Assembly: GCA_945859605.1 (NCBI GenBank) | Contig: OX243827.1 | Location: forward strand, 8,264,717-8,328,716 | Reading direction: 5' to 3' | DNA: 64,000 bases | Origin: Lumbricus rubellus | Lineage: Eukaryota; Annelida; Clitellata; Crassiclitellata; Lumbricidae | Shown: piece after piece, positions 12,542-25,136 of the stretch | How the letters are laid out: every line of letters starts with the position of its first letter | Position numbering within the stretch: position 1 is the stretch's first letter | The notes under the pieces: model-generated | What the model was told of the DNA's origin: nothing | Seen by the model: the letters and a program-made list of their open reading frames with translations, nothing else | The model's database searches: none | Translations under genes and position numbers: made by a program

Positions 12542-12988
12542 GCTAAGCAGGGTCACCCTAGCTTCATCAGATATTAATTAATTATACGGCAGTGTATGTT
12601 TAAACACTATGTAACATGTAACATACAACAGTATAATTTATGTCTTCAAACAATGCGTGAATAATAATGGTGTCCATTCTTAATCTACAGGAATGCAACA
12701 ACCGAAAAAACACACAAAAAACACAAGCAAACTTAATTAATGCAGTGAACATAATAAAGTAAACTTAAATCATAACAATGCACGCACTAAACTAAACCAT
12801 GTGGCACAGTTTTATACAATCACTTTGCATGGACAGACGTCCAGCAACCTGCGATTTGCTGATGAAATTGACCTAAGCTTACTGGCAGAGTCGTCGCATG
12901 CATACAAGGGACAGACAAGACAGACAGGATACGTGACAGTGGAAGAAGGTTTGGACTCAGAATTAATGTACAGAACAACCAAAATGTT

Positions 12989-13200
12989 TTATGTGCACTT
13001 GCTATAGAGCCCCTTCAATCTCTATCTATTCAGAGGCGCTCCCGAATGCAGAGCGGACACTGCATCGGAGTTTCACGCCGAAGCGCGGAGCAATTGTGAG
13101 TGAAGGACTTGCCCGAGGTCCTTACGCGGCGAAGTGGATTCGAACCTCGAACCTTCCGGCTCCAAGGCAAGGACGCCACCACTACACCACCACGCCCCAC
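12989..13200 (-). repeat. tRNA-derived SINE, family A
   Basis: Minus-strand copy with head GGGGCGTGGTGGTGTAGTGG, B box GGTTCGAATCC and the full body to AAGTGCACAT. Confidence 0.9.
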
Positions 13201-13699
13201 AAAAACTGACCATATACGAATGCACCATAAAGAGTTGAAGCTAAGATCGCATGGAATAGAGCTAAAAATGGTTACTAAGCAACGGACCTAAAAGTAAAAC
13301 ATAGGAGTTTCTTAGCATCAGCGATGTCTGGAAGATTGAGTACATGTTGCGAAAGACGCATAGCAGGAACAAGAATAAACCGTGCAGTGCATTTGTCACT
13401 TTGGATTGATGTATGAGTGTTGGTGGATAATATACGGAAGAAGGACGAAATAAGGATTCTAGCGGCGAAATGACCTGACAAGGAAGAATAGCGGAGGTTG
13501 GGAAAGGGTGTATGGGAGAGACCAGACGAGACAGGAATCGTAATGAGGTAGTACGAAAGGAGTTAGGACAGAAAGAAACAGTGGTATATCTGAAATCTGA
13601 AAAAGAAGACAGACATGGTTCGGCCATGAATGGTCTACTATAGCGAGAATGGACGAAAAAGATTACCAGCAACGGTGTCAAATTGTCAGGCGGAAGAAA

Positions 13700-14620
13700 C
13701 ATGAGGGAGGGAGGGAGGGAGGGAGGGAGTGAAGGGAGGGAGTGAGTGAGTGAGTGAGTGAGTGAGTGAGTGAGTGAGTGAGTGAGTGAGTGAGTGAGTG
13801 AGTGAGTGAGTGAGTGAGTGAGTGAGTGAGTGAGTGAGTGAGTGAGTGAGTGAGTGAGTGAGTGAGTGAGTGAGTGAGTGAGTGAGTGAGTGAGTGAGTG
13901 AGTGAGTGAGGGAGGGAGGGAGGGAGGGAGGGAGGGAGGGAGGGAGGGAGGGAGTGAGGGAGGGAGGGAGGGAGGGAGGGAGGGAGGGAGGGAGGGAGGG
14001 AGGGAGGGAGGGAGGGAGGGAGGGAGGGAGGGAGGGAGGGAGGGAGGGAGGGAGGGAGGGAGGGAGGGAGGGAGGGAGGGAGGGAGGGAGGGAGGGAGGG
14101 AGGGAGGGAGGGAGGGAGGGAGGGAGGGAGGGAGGGAGGGAGGGAGGGAGGGAGGGAGGGAGGGAGGGAGGGAGGGAGGGAGGGAGGGAGGGAGGGAGGG
14201 AGGGAGGGAGGGAGGGAGGGAGGGAGGGAGGGAGGGAGGGAGGAAGGAAGGAAGGAAGGAAGGAAGGAAGGAAGGAAGGAAGGAAGGAAGGAAGGAAGGA
14301 AGGAAGGAAGGAAGGAAGGAAGGAAGGAAGGAAGGAAGGAAGGAAGGAAGGAAGGAAGGAAGGAAGGAAGGAAGGAAGGAAGGAAGGAAGGAAGGAAGGA
14401 AGGAAGGAAGGAAGGAAGGAAGGAAGGAAGGAAGGAAGGAAGGAAGGAAGGAAGGAAGGAAGGAAGGAAGGAAGGAAGGAAGGAAGGAAGGAAGGAAGGA
14501 AGGAAGGAAGGAAGGAAGGAAGGAAGGAAGGAAGGAAGGAAGGAAGGAAGGAAGGAAGGAAGGAAGGAAGGAAGGAAGGAAGGAAGGAAGGAAGGAAGGA
14601 AGGAAGGAAGGAAGGAAGGA
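13700..14620. repeat. Three-block tetranucleotide array (GAGT)n-(GAGG)n-(GAAG)n
   Basis: About 42 GAGT units (13737-13906), about 84 GAGG units (to about 14241) and about 94 GAAG units (to about 14619) abut directly and are almost perfect within each block. Adjacent blocks differ by one base of the unit. Very long Lys/Glu/Gly or Phe/Leu/Pro/Ser frames in this stretch are artefacts. Confidence 0.97.
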
Positions 14621-14639
14621 GAAAAAGTACAAAGAAAAT

Positions 14640-15690
14640 GTGAAGGCGTAGAAAATGAGAACGAGAATGAAGAAATAATTTGTTATGCACGCAACTCATA
14701 CATGTACGTATAATACTTAGCCTACATAATACACGTAGACTATATAAGCATAATATTGTATGACCATAAAGTCAACGATTTTCTTTACCCACTATCCCAT
14801 CATGTCTTGCGTGTGTTCACTGATCTACTCTCCATCGCTGTGCTGCGCAATATGCCATCTAAACGATAGCACGAATAATGGAAAGCTAATTATCTGTCCA
14901 GCGAAGCTTTTCAAGCGCCGACGATGCCGCAAAGCTTAGAGCCATAGACGATCTTTATTACGATGGTGGCGCAAATGCGGCATATCCGGCATCTCGTATA
15001 TTTCAATGACAGAAAAATTAGTCGTTTCCTTCTGCTGTGCGTTCTTGGTATAATGTTATTATTATGCAATCGTAAGTCATTTTCCGTTCTACCAATCAAA
15101 ACGATCACGGGAACATTATTAAATCATTGCGATCCGATTCGCCTGTCCCGTCCAACAAAAACGTGATTACAGAATATTTATTGCTATTATCGACCCATAA
15201 AATGATGCTATGCGTAGGCCTATAATATTTGTGTGAGCTGCAGGAATTGCTGATTTATGTACGAATAAGTGGCACATTTACTAGCGTATACACATAGGCC
15301 TATCATGAATGTAGTTATGGCTATAATACAGGCCCTATTATGTACGCATAGGATATAATTATTATTTCATGCATTAGGCTATATCATATATATTATAATA
15401 ATCATTATGTATGTTATGTAGACCTATTATAATAATAGGCTATCCTATTAAACACGATTGACAGATTCTTTAAACATATTTCTTCTTTCGGGGTCCTCAC
15501 ACTGGGAGCGCTACTGAATGGCATGGATGTGACCAGCACCGCAGATATCACTTACAAATTACATTACATACAATACTCGTTACTGCACTTGCTCTCGAAC
15601 TAATTACATTTACTCTGACAGAGGACAATACGAGTGTAAAGCATCCTATAGAAGTGGCTTGCAACTGACGATGCTATAGAATTTGTCTCA
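14640..15690. other. No gene recognised
   Basis: AT-rich, with a SINE-core-like GGGAGCGCTACTGAATGG at about 15507 and otherwise nothing supportable. Confidence 0.5.
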
Positions 15691-15696
15691 ATTACA

Positions 15697-15806
15697 AATT
15701 TACAATTACAATTATAATTACAATTACAATTACAGTTAGAGTTACAGTTACAGTTACAATTACAATTGCATTTACAATTGCATTTGCAATTACAATTACA
15801 ATTACA
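15697..15806. repeat. (ACAATT)n hexanucleotide repeat
   Basis: ACAATT, ACAGTT and GCATTT variants in tandem over about 110 bases. Confidence 0.9.
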
Positions 15807-16404
15807 AGTATCTTCACCGAAAGCTTAGGCCTACTCAACGCAAGAAACAACAACTGGCAGTACCTTCTGCAAAAAAAATACTTCCGACAGTATTCCGACG
15901 TCTTGAGCTGCAGGCATCTAGCTTATGTCATAATCACTCGGCGACTCCTATTATCACTCACCATCTGTCAGTATTACAGGCGACCGGAAATGAGCGAAGA
16001 GTCGACGTCGTCCACGAACCCACATTATCGCTCATCGTCTATGTGGCAACCGGAAGCGGAAATAGATGAGATGCGTCACGTGCACACGAATAATACATGT
16101 GGCCTACAAGTAGACATGCTACTCAATAAACATAGAAAGACTAATGATAATGGGGAGCGCCGGTCTTTAAGGAGCGTGACCTTGAGGAAACGTTTTGTTA
16201 TTCCAACCTGCAATTGTTCATTTCCATCCTCAAGATATTCCCAGATGTCTCAATTTCCTCTCCATTCTCTTTTGCTTCTTCCTTTCGCCCCATTCATCCA
16301 TCCACCTCTTCGTCGTGACATTCAATTTTCGCTCTTAGTTTCTTCTCTTTTGCGAGTGGCTTTCCTCATGTCTTTTTATTCTGAATTCTTTTTCACACCT
16401 ATTT

Positions 16405-16745
16405 CGATGCACCCGTCCGTCCATCCGTCCATCCATACATACATCCATCCATCCATCAATCTATTTACCATTTCATCCATCAATCAATCACTCCATTTAT
16501 CCATCAATCAATCGATCCATCCACCAATCAATTAGCCCATCCATCGATCCAATCATCAATCAATTCATACATCCATCCATCCATCTATTAATAACTCCAT
16601 CCATCCATTCATCCATCAGTCCATCCATCCATCAATCAATCCATCCACCCATCCATGCATCCCTCAATCCACCCGTACATTCATATATTCATCCATTCGT
16701 CAATCAATCCACTCATGCCTCCATCCATTCATCCATCCCATCCAT
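16405..16745. repeat. Degenerate (ATCC)n array
   Basis: CATCCATCAATC-type units, related in type to the arrays at 29.7 and 47.7 kb. It underlies a spurious 210-codon frame that begins upstream at 15903. Confidence 0.9.
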
Positions 16746-17551
16746 CTCTATTTTGTGCCACTCAATTTGTCCCTTCTTCTCAACGTCTTCACATAAGCGA
16801 GTGCTTTTCTCGATGTTGTTTTTCTTTAATTCTGCATTCTCTTCAAATCAAATTCCACCAACACTTCCTCGTGACATTTAATTTATCTCTTCTCATCCTC
16901 TTCTCATTAACACGTGTCTCTCCCAATATCTTCCGTCACCGTATCCCTGCAGTCTCTCTTCCCCTCCCACCCCCCAACCCTCCCCCACCCCCACACCCCA
17001 CCCACCCCACTTCCTATCTCCACCATTTAACGTTTCTCCTCTTCTCATTTTCTGCGGAGAAACAGCAAGCGACGAGCGACTGAATCTCCATGGCGGATCT
17101 CTTTCTGAATCTGAAATTCAGCACCTCTAATTTCAGATCGGCCGCACGAAGAATGAGATCTGCCACCATCTATCAGAGCATAGGATCTGTCACTTAAAGC
17201 TGAGAGACCTGTCACGACCGGAGGTTATTATATAGTGACAGAAAATAAAAGGACTTATAACTGCCCTCCCAACTATGTTAAACGTGAACATGCTTCAAGC
17301 AGCAATAGCTTAATTTATTTTTAAAAATAGTAATAGTCATTAAAAAATGACGAACAGTCTGTGACAAATCGTCCTTGGACGAAACGTCCCTGATTCCTAG
17401 ATTTCAGTGGCACATTTTCGAGACAATTCGGCTAGATAGGCCTACTAGCCTATAAAAAGTTGTCAGTTTTTGGCAGGTAAAATGAAGATCAACAAATGTT
17501 CCCCTAAATTTTCCCTTCCCCCCCCTTCCAAAGTTTCTGCATCCGCCTCTG

Positions 17552-18281
17552 ATTCCATCCATCCATTCTTTCACTCACCCACATAAGACAATAATTATTA
17601 TGCCTACATACATGTGATACATAATAAATTACATGCATATTATGCTCACAATACATGCATATCTTGTTACTTAAGACCAGCACTATGCTTTCAGATTTAT
17701 ATTTCGTCGGAAAGTCCACCTCATAATGTCACCGCTGTGTGTAATTTCAGACATGATTATTGGTTGTTGGTCCTGCCTCACCGTTTTGTTATCCAAATCA
17801 TATATATATATATGTATATATAATATAATATATATATATCATTTATATATATCATTTATATATTATATAATATACATAAATAATATAATAATATTATAAT
17901 ACATAATATATATTATTTATTAGTTATATATATTATATAATATATATATATAAATTATATATATAAATAATATATACACCATATAAATATTATATATTAT
18001 ATAATATGTATAAATTATACGAGTATAGATAAATAATATATATATATATATATATAAATTATATATACAAATTTTATATATATAAATAATATGTATATAT
18101 ATACCACACCTGAAGTCTATTTTGTCACTCTATATGGAAGACATCCTGATTTCTTGATCCGTCCTTTGTCATTTCTTGTCCTTTGAGTTTGTATGGCTAA
18201 GTCTCTGTGTTTTCGCTGCAAGTTTAGTTGCTAATTGAGACCGATCAATCTTAGATGAGACTTAAATTATGGCTTAACCCA
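17552..18281 (+). repeat. Repeat X, copy A (uninterrupted)
   Basis: Begins TTCCATCCATCCATTC directly after a hAT-like right end (CTGCATCCGCCTCTG at about 17537-17551). It continues through a unique segment and a long AT-rich zone (17800-18105), then ACCACACCTGAAGTC and on to AGACTTAAATTATGGC. Copy B repeats the same order at 18356-18915 plus 26779-26961. The two copies differ by small indels, and this copy supplies the intact reference for the insertion in copy B. Confidence 0.85.
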
Positions 18282-18355
18282 TTAGTGCCCAAAGTGGTAA
18301 AACCCAACAAATTAAATTTTGCCCCACCCCTTCGAAACTTTCTGTATCCCCCCCT

Positions 18356-18915
18356 GGTTCCATCCATCCATTCTTTCACTCACCCACATAAGATATTATT
18401 ATGCCTACATACATGTGATACATAATAAATTACATGCATATTATGCTCACAATACATGCATATCTTGTTACGTAAGACCAGCATTATGCTTTCAGATTTA
18501 TATTTCGTCGGAAAGTCCACCTCATAACACCGCTATGTGTAATTTCAGACATGATTATTGGTTGTTGGTCCTGCCTCACCGTTTTGTTATCCAAATCATA
18601 TATATATCATTTATATATATCATTTAAATATATATTATATAATATATAAAAATAATATAATAACATTATAATATATAATTAATATATATATATATATTAT
18701 TTATTAGTTATATGTATTATAATATATATATATATATATATATAAATTATATATATATATAAATAATATATACATTATACACCATATAAATATTATATTT
18801 TAATATATATATAAATTATACGAGTATAGATAAATAATATATAATATATATTATATATATAAATTATATATACAAATTTTATATATATAAATAATATGTA
18901 TATATATACCACACC
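18356..18915 (+). repeat. Repeat X, copy B, left part
   Basis: Matches 17552-18112 through the AT-rich zone up to ACCACACC, where the 7.86 kb insertion begins. It too is preceded by a hAT-like right end (CTGTATCCCCCCCTG). Confidence 0.85.
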
Positions 18916-19661
18916 CAGGCACGTCATTTGGGGGGGGCAGGGGGGGGCATTTGCCCCCCCCCTGAATTTGGCGGAAAACAATTTTTTATACGTATATCAG
19001 TGCATTTTCTCATTTGATGAAAATAAGATACATTGTATCTTTATTTTTCGCTTGGAATCTAAGACAGCAAACGACCAATTACTACTTGTATCCAATGTCA
19101 GTGCTGTAATCTGGTAATTTCTGGATGTCAGAACTTTGCACAGAGCGGTTTCCTAAAGTGATAGAAACCTCCCAAGAGATTGAATGGATCTCGTGTGCTA
19201 AGTTAGAAAATAGCTAAAATGGCAGAGCACCCCTATAGGCTATAGAGGTCAACAATGTACAAAAGAGTCGTAAAACCCGGTTGATGAAAGGGAGGAACTT
19301 AATTACCCCCATATCTATATCACGGTGTCCTAAAGAAGTCAGCAATGTAGAAGTCAGGGCCGTAAATTTTGATGATGAAAGCAAGGGAACTTCCCCCCCT
19401 ATCTATACCGAGGTCCCTACTGTACATCGGTCCTGATCGACTTGCGGCGAAAGGCTGACTTTGATCCTATAATATAATATTGTATATTATATATAGATAT
19501 GTATTTATGTAGGCTTTATATATATTTATATATGTGCGTCAGTTTATTCTGCATCAGCTTTGGGAGTGGGAGTAGACACATAAGAATAGTTATATGGTAT
19601 GTTAATTAGACACAGAACCAAGCTCAGTTCATTTCGAGACCTGATATTGAAGTATCTAGAG

Positions 19662-20575
19662 CAGTGCTGCCCAACCTTTTTGGCCACGTGGGCCGCAGAA
19701 GCAATATTCTTGAAGCCGAGGGCCACAACGTCGGCAACGATTAGCTCAAAGGCAACGGCAAAAATTTACTGATAATTTTTAACTGTTTTATGGAATTACT
19801 GTAATGTATAAGTGAATAGTGCATAATAACTTGAATAGCTTACACACCAATTTATTGTAGACCAGCACCAAAATTATTAGGTGCGCTAAGCTGATTTTAA
19901 GTTTGTCGCCCAGCCTGGCAGCAACGGTCTGGCAAACTCAGCTCTTCATTTCGTCTTCCATGCAGTAGGCTACTGTTACTGCTTTCTTGGTTCACCTCTA
20001 CCCTGTGGCTGAGCCGAGACCAGAGTCAATTATTTTGGTCTAAAGAACAGTCATAGTCGTCGGCTGAGAATGAACCAAAGACATCGCCATTCATCTGTTC
20101 TGTGTACTCTGAGCCATCAGGACTCCAATTGGACAATCTCTTGAATGGATCTGTTGCTGCTGGCCTACAGTAACTTGCAGACGTGATGAAACGATGTAGG
20201 ACTAGGCTACACATCTCAGAAACTGACTAGAAAGTGAACGGTTGGACGATAATAATTATAATAAAGGGTATTGGCTATTTTATTTGTCAGTTTAGTTCAG
20301 TACAGGGATGAAAATTGTTCAAAACAAGAAGTCGTTTGTCGGTCTTTTGATAGATTACGGTATAAATAGAAAGAAGACATTAGAATTGGCTTTTCCTGTG
20401 GCTTTTCCAACCACAGAAACCATTACAATATCAATTTTTAAAACTTAGATTCGACCAGACTTTGTCCTTAATTTTATTTTATACTCAGTGGAAGAATTTC
20501 ATATGCTGTGGCGGGCCACTTGAAATAGCTCCGCGGGCCGCATGCGGCCCGCGGGCCGCACGTTGGACAGCACTG
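19662..20575. mobile_element. Nested hAT element (Charlie-like ends)
   Basis: Ends CAGTGCTGCCCAAC and GTTGGACAGCACTG are inverted repeats. Both flanks are ATCTAGAG (19654-19661 and 20576-20583), a perfect 8 bp duplication. The subterminal GGGCCGC-rich segments (20520-20560) resemble the GC-rich subterminal regions of Charlie-group hATs. At 914 bp without a transposase frame it is nonautonomous. Confidence 0.9.
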
Positions 20576-20739
20576 ATCTAGAGGATTCTTAGTGAATGTC
20601 AAATAGGACTAAGTGAACTTGGTAAATGTCATAACCTATAGGCCTAGAGAGTGTTCTGCTTTTCTGCTTGTTTCCAAATCACGGTAGTCGCCAAGAGCTG
20701 TATAAAGGTGTGATGGTAAGTAAAGCTCTATTTTTGTTG

Positions 20740-20815
20740 CATGGCCTGAATAGGACCGCCTCTGAGTATGGATGTTGAAGGGCGCTATATAAATATTGAT
20801 TGATTGAACTAGATA
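20740..20815 (+). repeat. SINE tail fragment
   Basis: ACCGCCTCTGAGTATGG...GAAGGGCGCTATATAAAT followed by TTGATTGATTGA: the shared 3' core of SINE families A and C with a short tail. Confidence 0.6.
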
Positions 20816-21043
20816 AACATTGCAAGTAGGCTACACACAACTCCAACTGCGCATAACAGAGAGAGAGACAGACAGACAGACAGACAGGACAGACAGACAG
20901 ACAGACAGACAGAAATAGAGAGATATAGCTGAACTGTTTCAATTGCATAAATGTACATTTTTTAAATGTATACCGGTTTCGTTCTGTCGTTAGGCTTATA
21001 ATTATGCAGACATCGTGCAACACTGGCTTGTGCTGCTTGCAGC

Positions 21044-21048
<5 letters not shown>

Positions 21049-21083
<35 letters not shown>

Positions 21084-21106
21084 GCACACACACAACCCTA
21101 TATATG

Positions 21107-21166
<60 letters not shown>
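21049..21166. repeat. Facing (AC)n and (TG)n runs
   Basis: An AC run (21049-21094) and a TG run (about 21112-21164) separated by about 18 bases could form a hairpin. Confidence 0.95.
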
Positions 21167-21828
21167 TACGCATTACATACCTTCCGAAGGCGCGTCTATG
21201 TACCCACAGCAACGGTCCGAGGCACTAGCCGCAAAGTGAAGGCGTATGAGGACGCTCTCGGATTGCGAGCCCATTATGAATTATTTGCAAAATTATAACA
21301 TACAATTTTAACAAAACAAACATACTGAAAGATAGCTAACAATAATATCTTCCATATTTATTAATATTTTTGAAATTCGAATCGGTGAAGTATTTTAAAA
21401 TCGCGATTTTGTCAAGCTCTCGGTTTGTCGTGGGCGGAGCTTAACTTTTCGCAATCCGAGAGCTAAGAAACACGTTTCCACCAGATTCACACACGTATGT
21501 ACTTTTGCCTGATTTTGGAGTGTGTTTCTTCAACTGGGCTAGTATTGGGCTAGGTTTCGTAGATCTGCGCCTAAGAAGAACGAATACACTATCGACTGTG
21601 TTAAGCGTGGCGAAAGGGAAGAGATAGACTATTATTTTGTTTATATTTTAAAATCTTTTCAAGTTTGCGATACTTAGATCGGGGTTGAAGCTTAAGGCAA
21701 GTTATTCAAGCATTTGTATCATAGCGTTAATAGTAGGAAACACTAATAGTAGGCATAATCGAAGGTTGGTCTATAATACGCAATCGAAAGCGCGTACCCC
21801 CTGCTCACCACGGTTCTTGTCCATCTAC

Positions 21829-21905
21829 ACCAAGGGTGTCAAACCTTTTTGAGTGGCGGGCCAATGTGAACATCTTCCAGCAAGTGGTGGGCCAGGGTGT
21901 CATCA
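21829..21905 (+). mobile_element. Solo hAT-type left end
   Basis: CAAGGGTGTCAAACC, then TTTTTGAGTGGCGGGCC and GTGGTGGGCCAGGGTGTC, resembles the terminal region of Charlie-group hATs. I found no matching right end or duplication nearby, so it is probably truncated. Confidence 0.5.
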
Positions 21906-22456
21906 CAGGAAAATATAGGCTTAACTAATGTGGAAACCTTGTTCCTCAAGCGCGTTTCAATTTGACATTCTCTGTCGGTGTGCTTTGATATCAATATTTA
22001 TTATGATAATAATAATAATCGTAATGTGTTGATAAAATACTACCTGATATTTTAATTTATCATTTGTCACATATTTAAAAATGACACTGAATGAGTTATT
22101 TAGCGGCCGATTGACTAGATTTTGTCATTTTAAATCAGTTTGGGCTGGCTTTATGCGTAAACATATTAAGTTTCCTATTTGTAAAACTACTTCTGTGTAT
22201 TTTACGACCATTTCTATTGAACATCAACAATGAAATGGAATCCCCCTCAAAAATCTCATGTATTCACAGACCGTAGACAGAGTGTAAATGCATGAATAAA
22301 TTGTGTTTACAAGTAATTATCTGGTTTCGTGATATGTTTCCATTTGGCGACTGTATCTGTGATTTCTAATGGTTCTCGGCAAGCATTTACAGAACGATAA
22401 ACCCTTGTATTTAGTGGAGAATTTATGTATTATTCATCATTTTGTTTCTTCGGCAG

Positions 22457-22674
22457 GTACTATGCCGAATCACCGGACGCAGAAGAATGTCGTCAAGACG
22501 GTGATGGAGAAGACGCTGGCTGCTCAAGACAGATACTCGCAGAACACGGGCATTAAGGTATGCTGTGTGATGGAACCAGCGCTTGCCGATCGGACATGGA
22601 AAAGTGTAAAATTTTACGTCAACACACAGATCAACAAACATAAGTCTAAGATGTACCGTGGGCCTAAGAAATAG
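22457..22674 (+). CDS. Putative short exon encoding a basic protein, unrecognised
   Basis: A pyrimidine-rich tract ending TTTCTTCGGCAG (22445-22456) looks like a splice acceptor. It is followed by GTACT and an ATG at 22462 that opens a 70-codon frame ending in TAG at 22672. The first half has strong G/C preference at third positions (CCG, CGG, ACG, CAG, GTC, AAG). A possible donor AAG|GTATGC lies at 22558, so the exon might stop there rather than at the TAG. The predicted product begins MPNHRTQKNVVKTVMEK, is rich in Lys/Arg and ends KMYRGPKK. I recognise no family. It lies inside the 7.86 kb insertion, upstream of a tandem array. A GC-box-like GGGCGGAG at about 21434, between inverted GCTCTCGGATT motifs, could belong to a promoter, but that is speculation. 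Confidence 0.4.
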
Positions 22675-22679
22675 TCATA

Positions 22680-23349
22680 AATAGAGAAATTTTCTAATTT
22701 TTCATCATGACTGCCCTGTAAAAATAGAATTGTTGCTGAAAATAGTGTTGTTTTATCATCTATAACCTTTTTGCTTGGCTTTTCTTATTGCTGCTCTAAT
22801 GTTTCGGATCTTGTTGCAGTTGCAGTTAGATCCTGATGAAAATTGATTTTTCAACATTGTTGTTTGCTGACTGTCAAAACTTGTGTCTACAGTTTGCATA
22901 ACTTCTATTCAAGTATTGTCATAACACAGTCCAGACGAGCAACATAAATAGAATATAATAGAATATAATAATTGATTCCGTAGCCCAACCTTAACTCTTA
23001 ATAATTAATTCTCTTAGTGATAATAATGAAGGACGAACCATGTACATCATTATAAATTCACAAGACTATAATTGATGATACTATACAATCCTTCGATATG
23101 TTTAAACAGGTTGAATTGATGGATTTTTAAACAGTGCGATAAGTAGGTTGTGCCGGTGCAGTTGACATTTTCAAACTGGTTGAGTTTATGGGCCAGAAAT
23201 TTTTAAACTGTTTGAGTTTATGGGCAATACATTTGTTAATTGTCTAAAACTTGAGTGACTATACAACTGGGTGAATTGATGGACTATACATTTTAAGTGC
23301 TTATATTGAGGACTATAAAACAGCTGTATAGATTAGTGCCTGCGAGAAG
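22680..23349. other. No gene recognised
   Basis: AT-rich. Degenerate repeats of TGGTTGAGTTTATGGGC and AATTGATGGACTATAC-like sequence occur at 23105-23300. Confidence 0.5.
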
Positions 23350-24717
23350 AGTAGTGATCTGCTTATAACCTGAACATGTTTCAAAAAAAGCACTATTCAA
23401 TGGCAGATACAGTTGGCTTGTATCTTGGTTCAGCTATGTCACATTGGTGACCTGTGCATCGTATTAGAATTGATATCTATTAGGCCTCTGCTTCTGTGCC
23501 AGCTTATGTTTGGTTTTATGTTGTCTGCATATTATAATTCTAATTTTTTTGCACAGTATCTTAACTTACATTGAAGCTTGGATATCTTTTGCATGACTAG
23601 TTTTAGTGCCAGCATATTGCAAGTGTGATTATCTGCTTATAACCTAAACATGTTTCAAAAATAGCACTATTCAATGGCAGATACAGTTGGCTTGTATCTT
23701 GTTTCAGCTATGTTACAGTGGTGACCTGTGCATCATATTAGAATTGATATCTATTAGGCCTCTGCTTCTGTGCCAGCTTATGTTTGGTTTTATGTTGTCT
23801 GCATATTATAATTCTAATTTTTTTGCACAGTATCTTAACTTACATTGAAGCTTGGATATCTTTTGCATGACTAGTTTTAGTGCCAGCATATTGCAAGTGT
23901 GATTATCTGCTTATAACCTAAACATGTTTCAAAAATAGCACTATTCAATGGCAGATACAGTTGGCTTATATCTTGTTTCAGTTATGTTACAGTGGTGACC
24001 TGTGCATCATATTAGAATTGATATCTATTAGGCCTCTGCTTCTGTGCCAGCTTATGTTTGGTTTTATGTTTGGCTGTATGTTATGATTCTAAATTTTTTT
24101 GCACAGTATCTTAACTTACATTGAAGCTTGGATATCTTTGCATGACTAGTTTTAGTGCCAGCATATTGCAAGTGTGATTATCTGCTTATAACCTAAACAT
24201 GTTTCAAAAATAGCACTATTCAATGGCAGATACAGTTGGCTTATATCTTGTTTCAGTTATGTTACAGTGGTGACCTGTGCATCATATTAGAATTGATATC
24301 TATTAGGCCTCTGCTTCTGTGCCAGCTTATGTTTGGTTTTATGTTGTCTGCATATTATAATTCTAATTTTTTTGCACAGTATCTTAACTTACATTGAAGC
24401 TTGGATATCTTTTGCATGACTAGTTTTAGTGCCAGCATATTGCAAGTGTGATTATCTGCTTATAACCTAAACATGTTTCAAAAATAGCACTATTCAATGG
24501 CAGATACAGTTGGCTTATATCTTGGTTCAGTTATGTTACAGTGGTGACCTGTGCATCATATTAGAATTGATATCTATTAGGCCTCTGCTTGTGTCACAGC
24601 TTATGTTTGGTGTATGTTTGGCTGTATGTTATGATTCTAAATATTTTTGCACAGTATCTTAACTTACATTGAAGCTTGGATATCTTTGCATGACTAGTTT
24701 TAGTGCCAGCATATTGC
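23350..24717 (+). repeat. Five tandem copies of a ~275 bp unit
   Basis: The marker CTGCTTATAACC recurs at about 23358, 23633, 23907, 24182 and 24456, a period of 274-275 bases. Each unit runs through TGGCAGATACAGTTGGCTT, GATATCTATTAGGCCTCTG and TTGCACAGTATCTTAAC to TGCCAGCATATTGC. Copies differ by point changes and small indels. No conserved open frame runs through the units. Confidence 0.97.
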
Positions 24718-25136
24718 TTCCAAGAAGCTCAGACTGCCCTAGGTAAATGGCTCTCCTGTCCCACTTTGATGTCCTTTGCATTCATTTAGGTGCTATGATT
24801 TTTTTTCTGCAATGTCAATTTCAATGTCACTGGAATAATAAATGAGTTATTGATTGCTAATTTAGTTTCTTGTTGGTCTGTAGATCCCTGAAGAGTGCTT
24901 TCTTAAAGTGGCGCTTAAGTGGTGTCAGATTACAATTACAAACATCACTCAGAAATCAGAATGTATTGTTCTGTAATATAATGTAATCAGCAATTTCTAC
25001 AGCGCTGCTCACAGCCGTGGCCATTCAGAAGCGCTCCCAGTGCAATGAATTTTATTTGATTGCTAATATGAATTTTATTTAAAAATTTCAAGACCATTTG
25101 ATTTAATGCATGTAATTCCAAAAATTATTTTTTATT

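Noticed and set aside
13262..14699. Open frames of 245-456 codons on both strands
   Set aside because: They are direct readings of tetranucleotide repeats (KEGR, REGG, PSFL, PPSL, HSLT patterns) and carry no gene evidence.
15903..16535. 210-codon frame
   Set aside because: The second half is an (ATCC)n array. The first half shows no domain, no splice context and no coding bias.
18282..18355. TTAACCCATTAGTGCCC as a second piggyBac end
   Set aside because: TTAA plus CCC fits, but no matching GGGTTAA end or related interior was found nearby.
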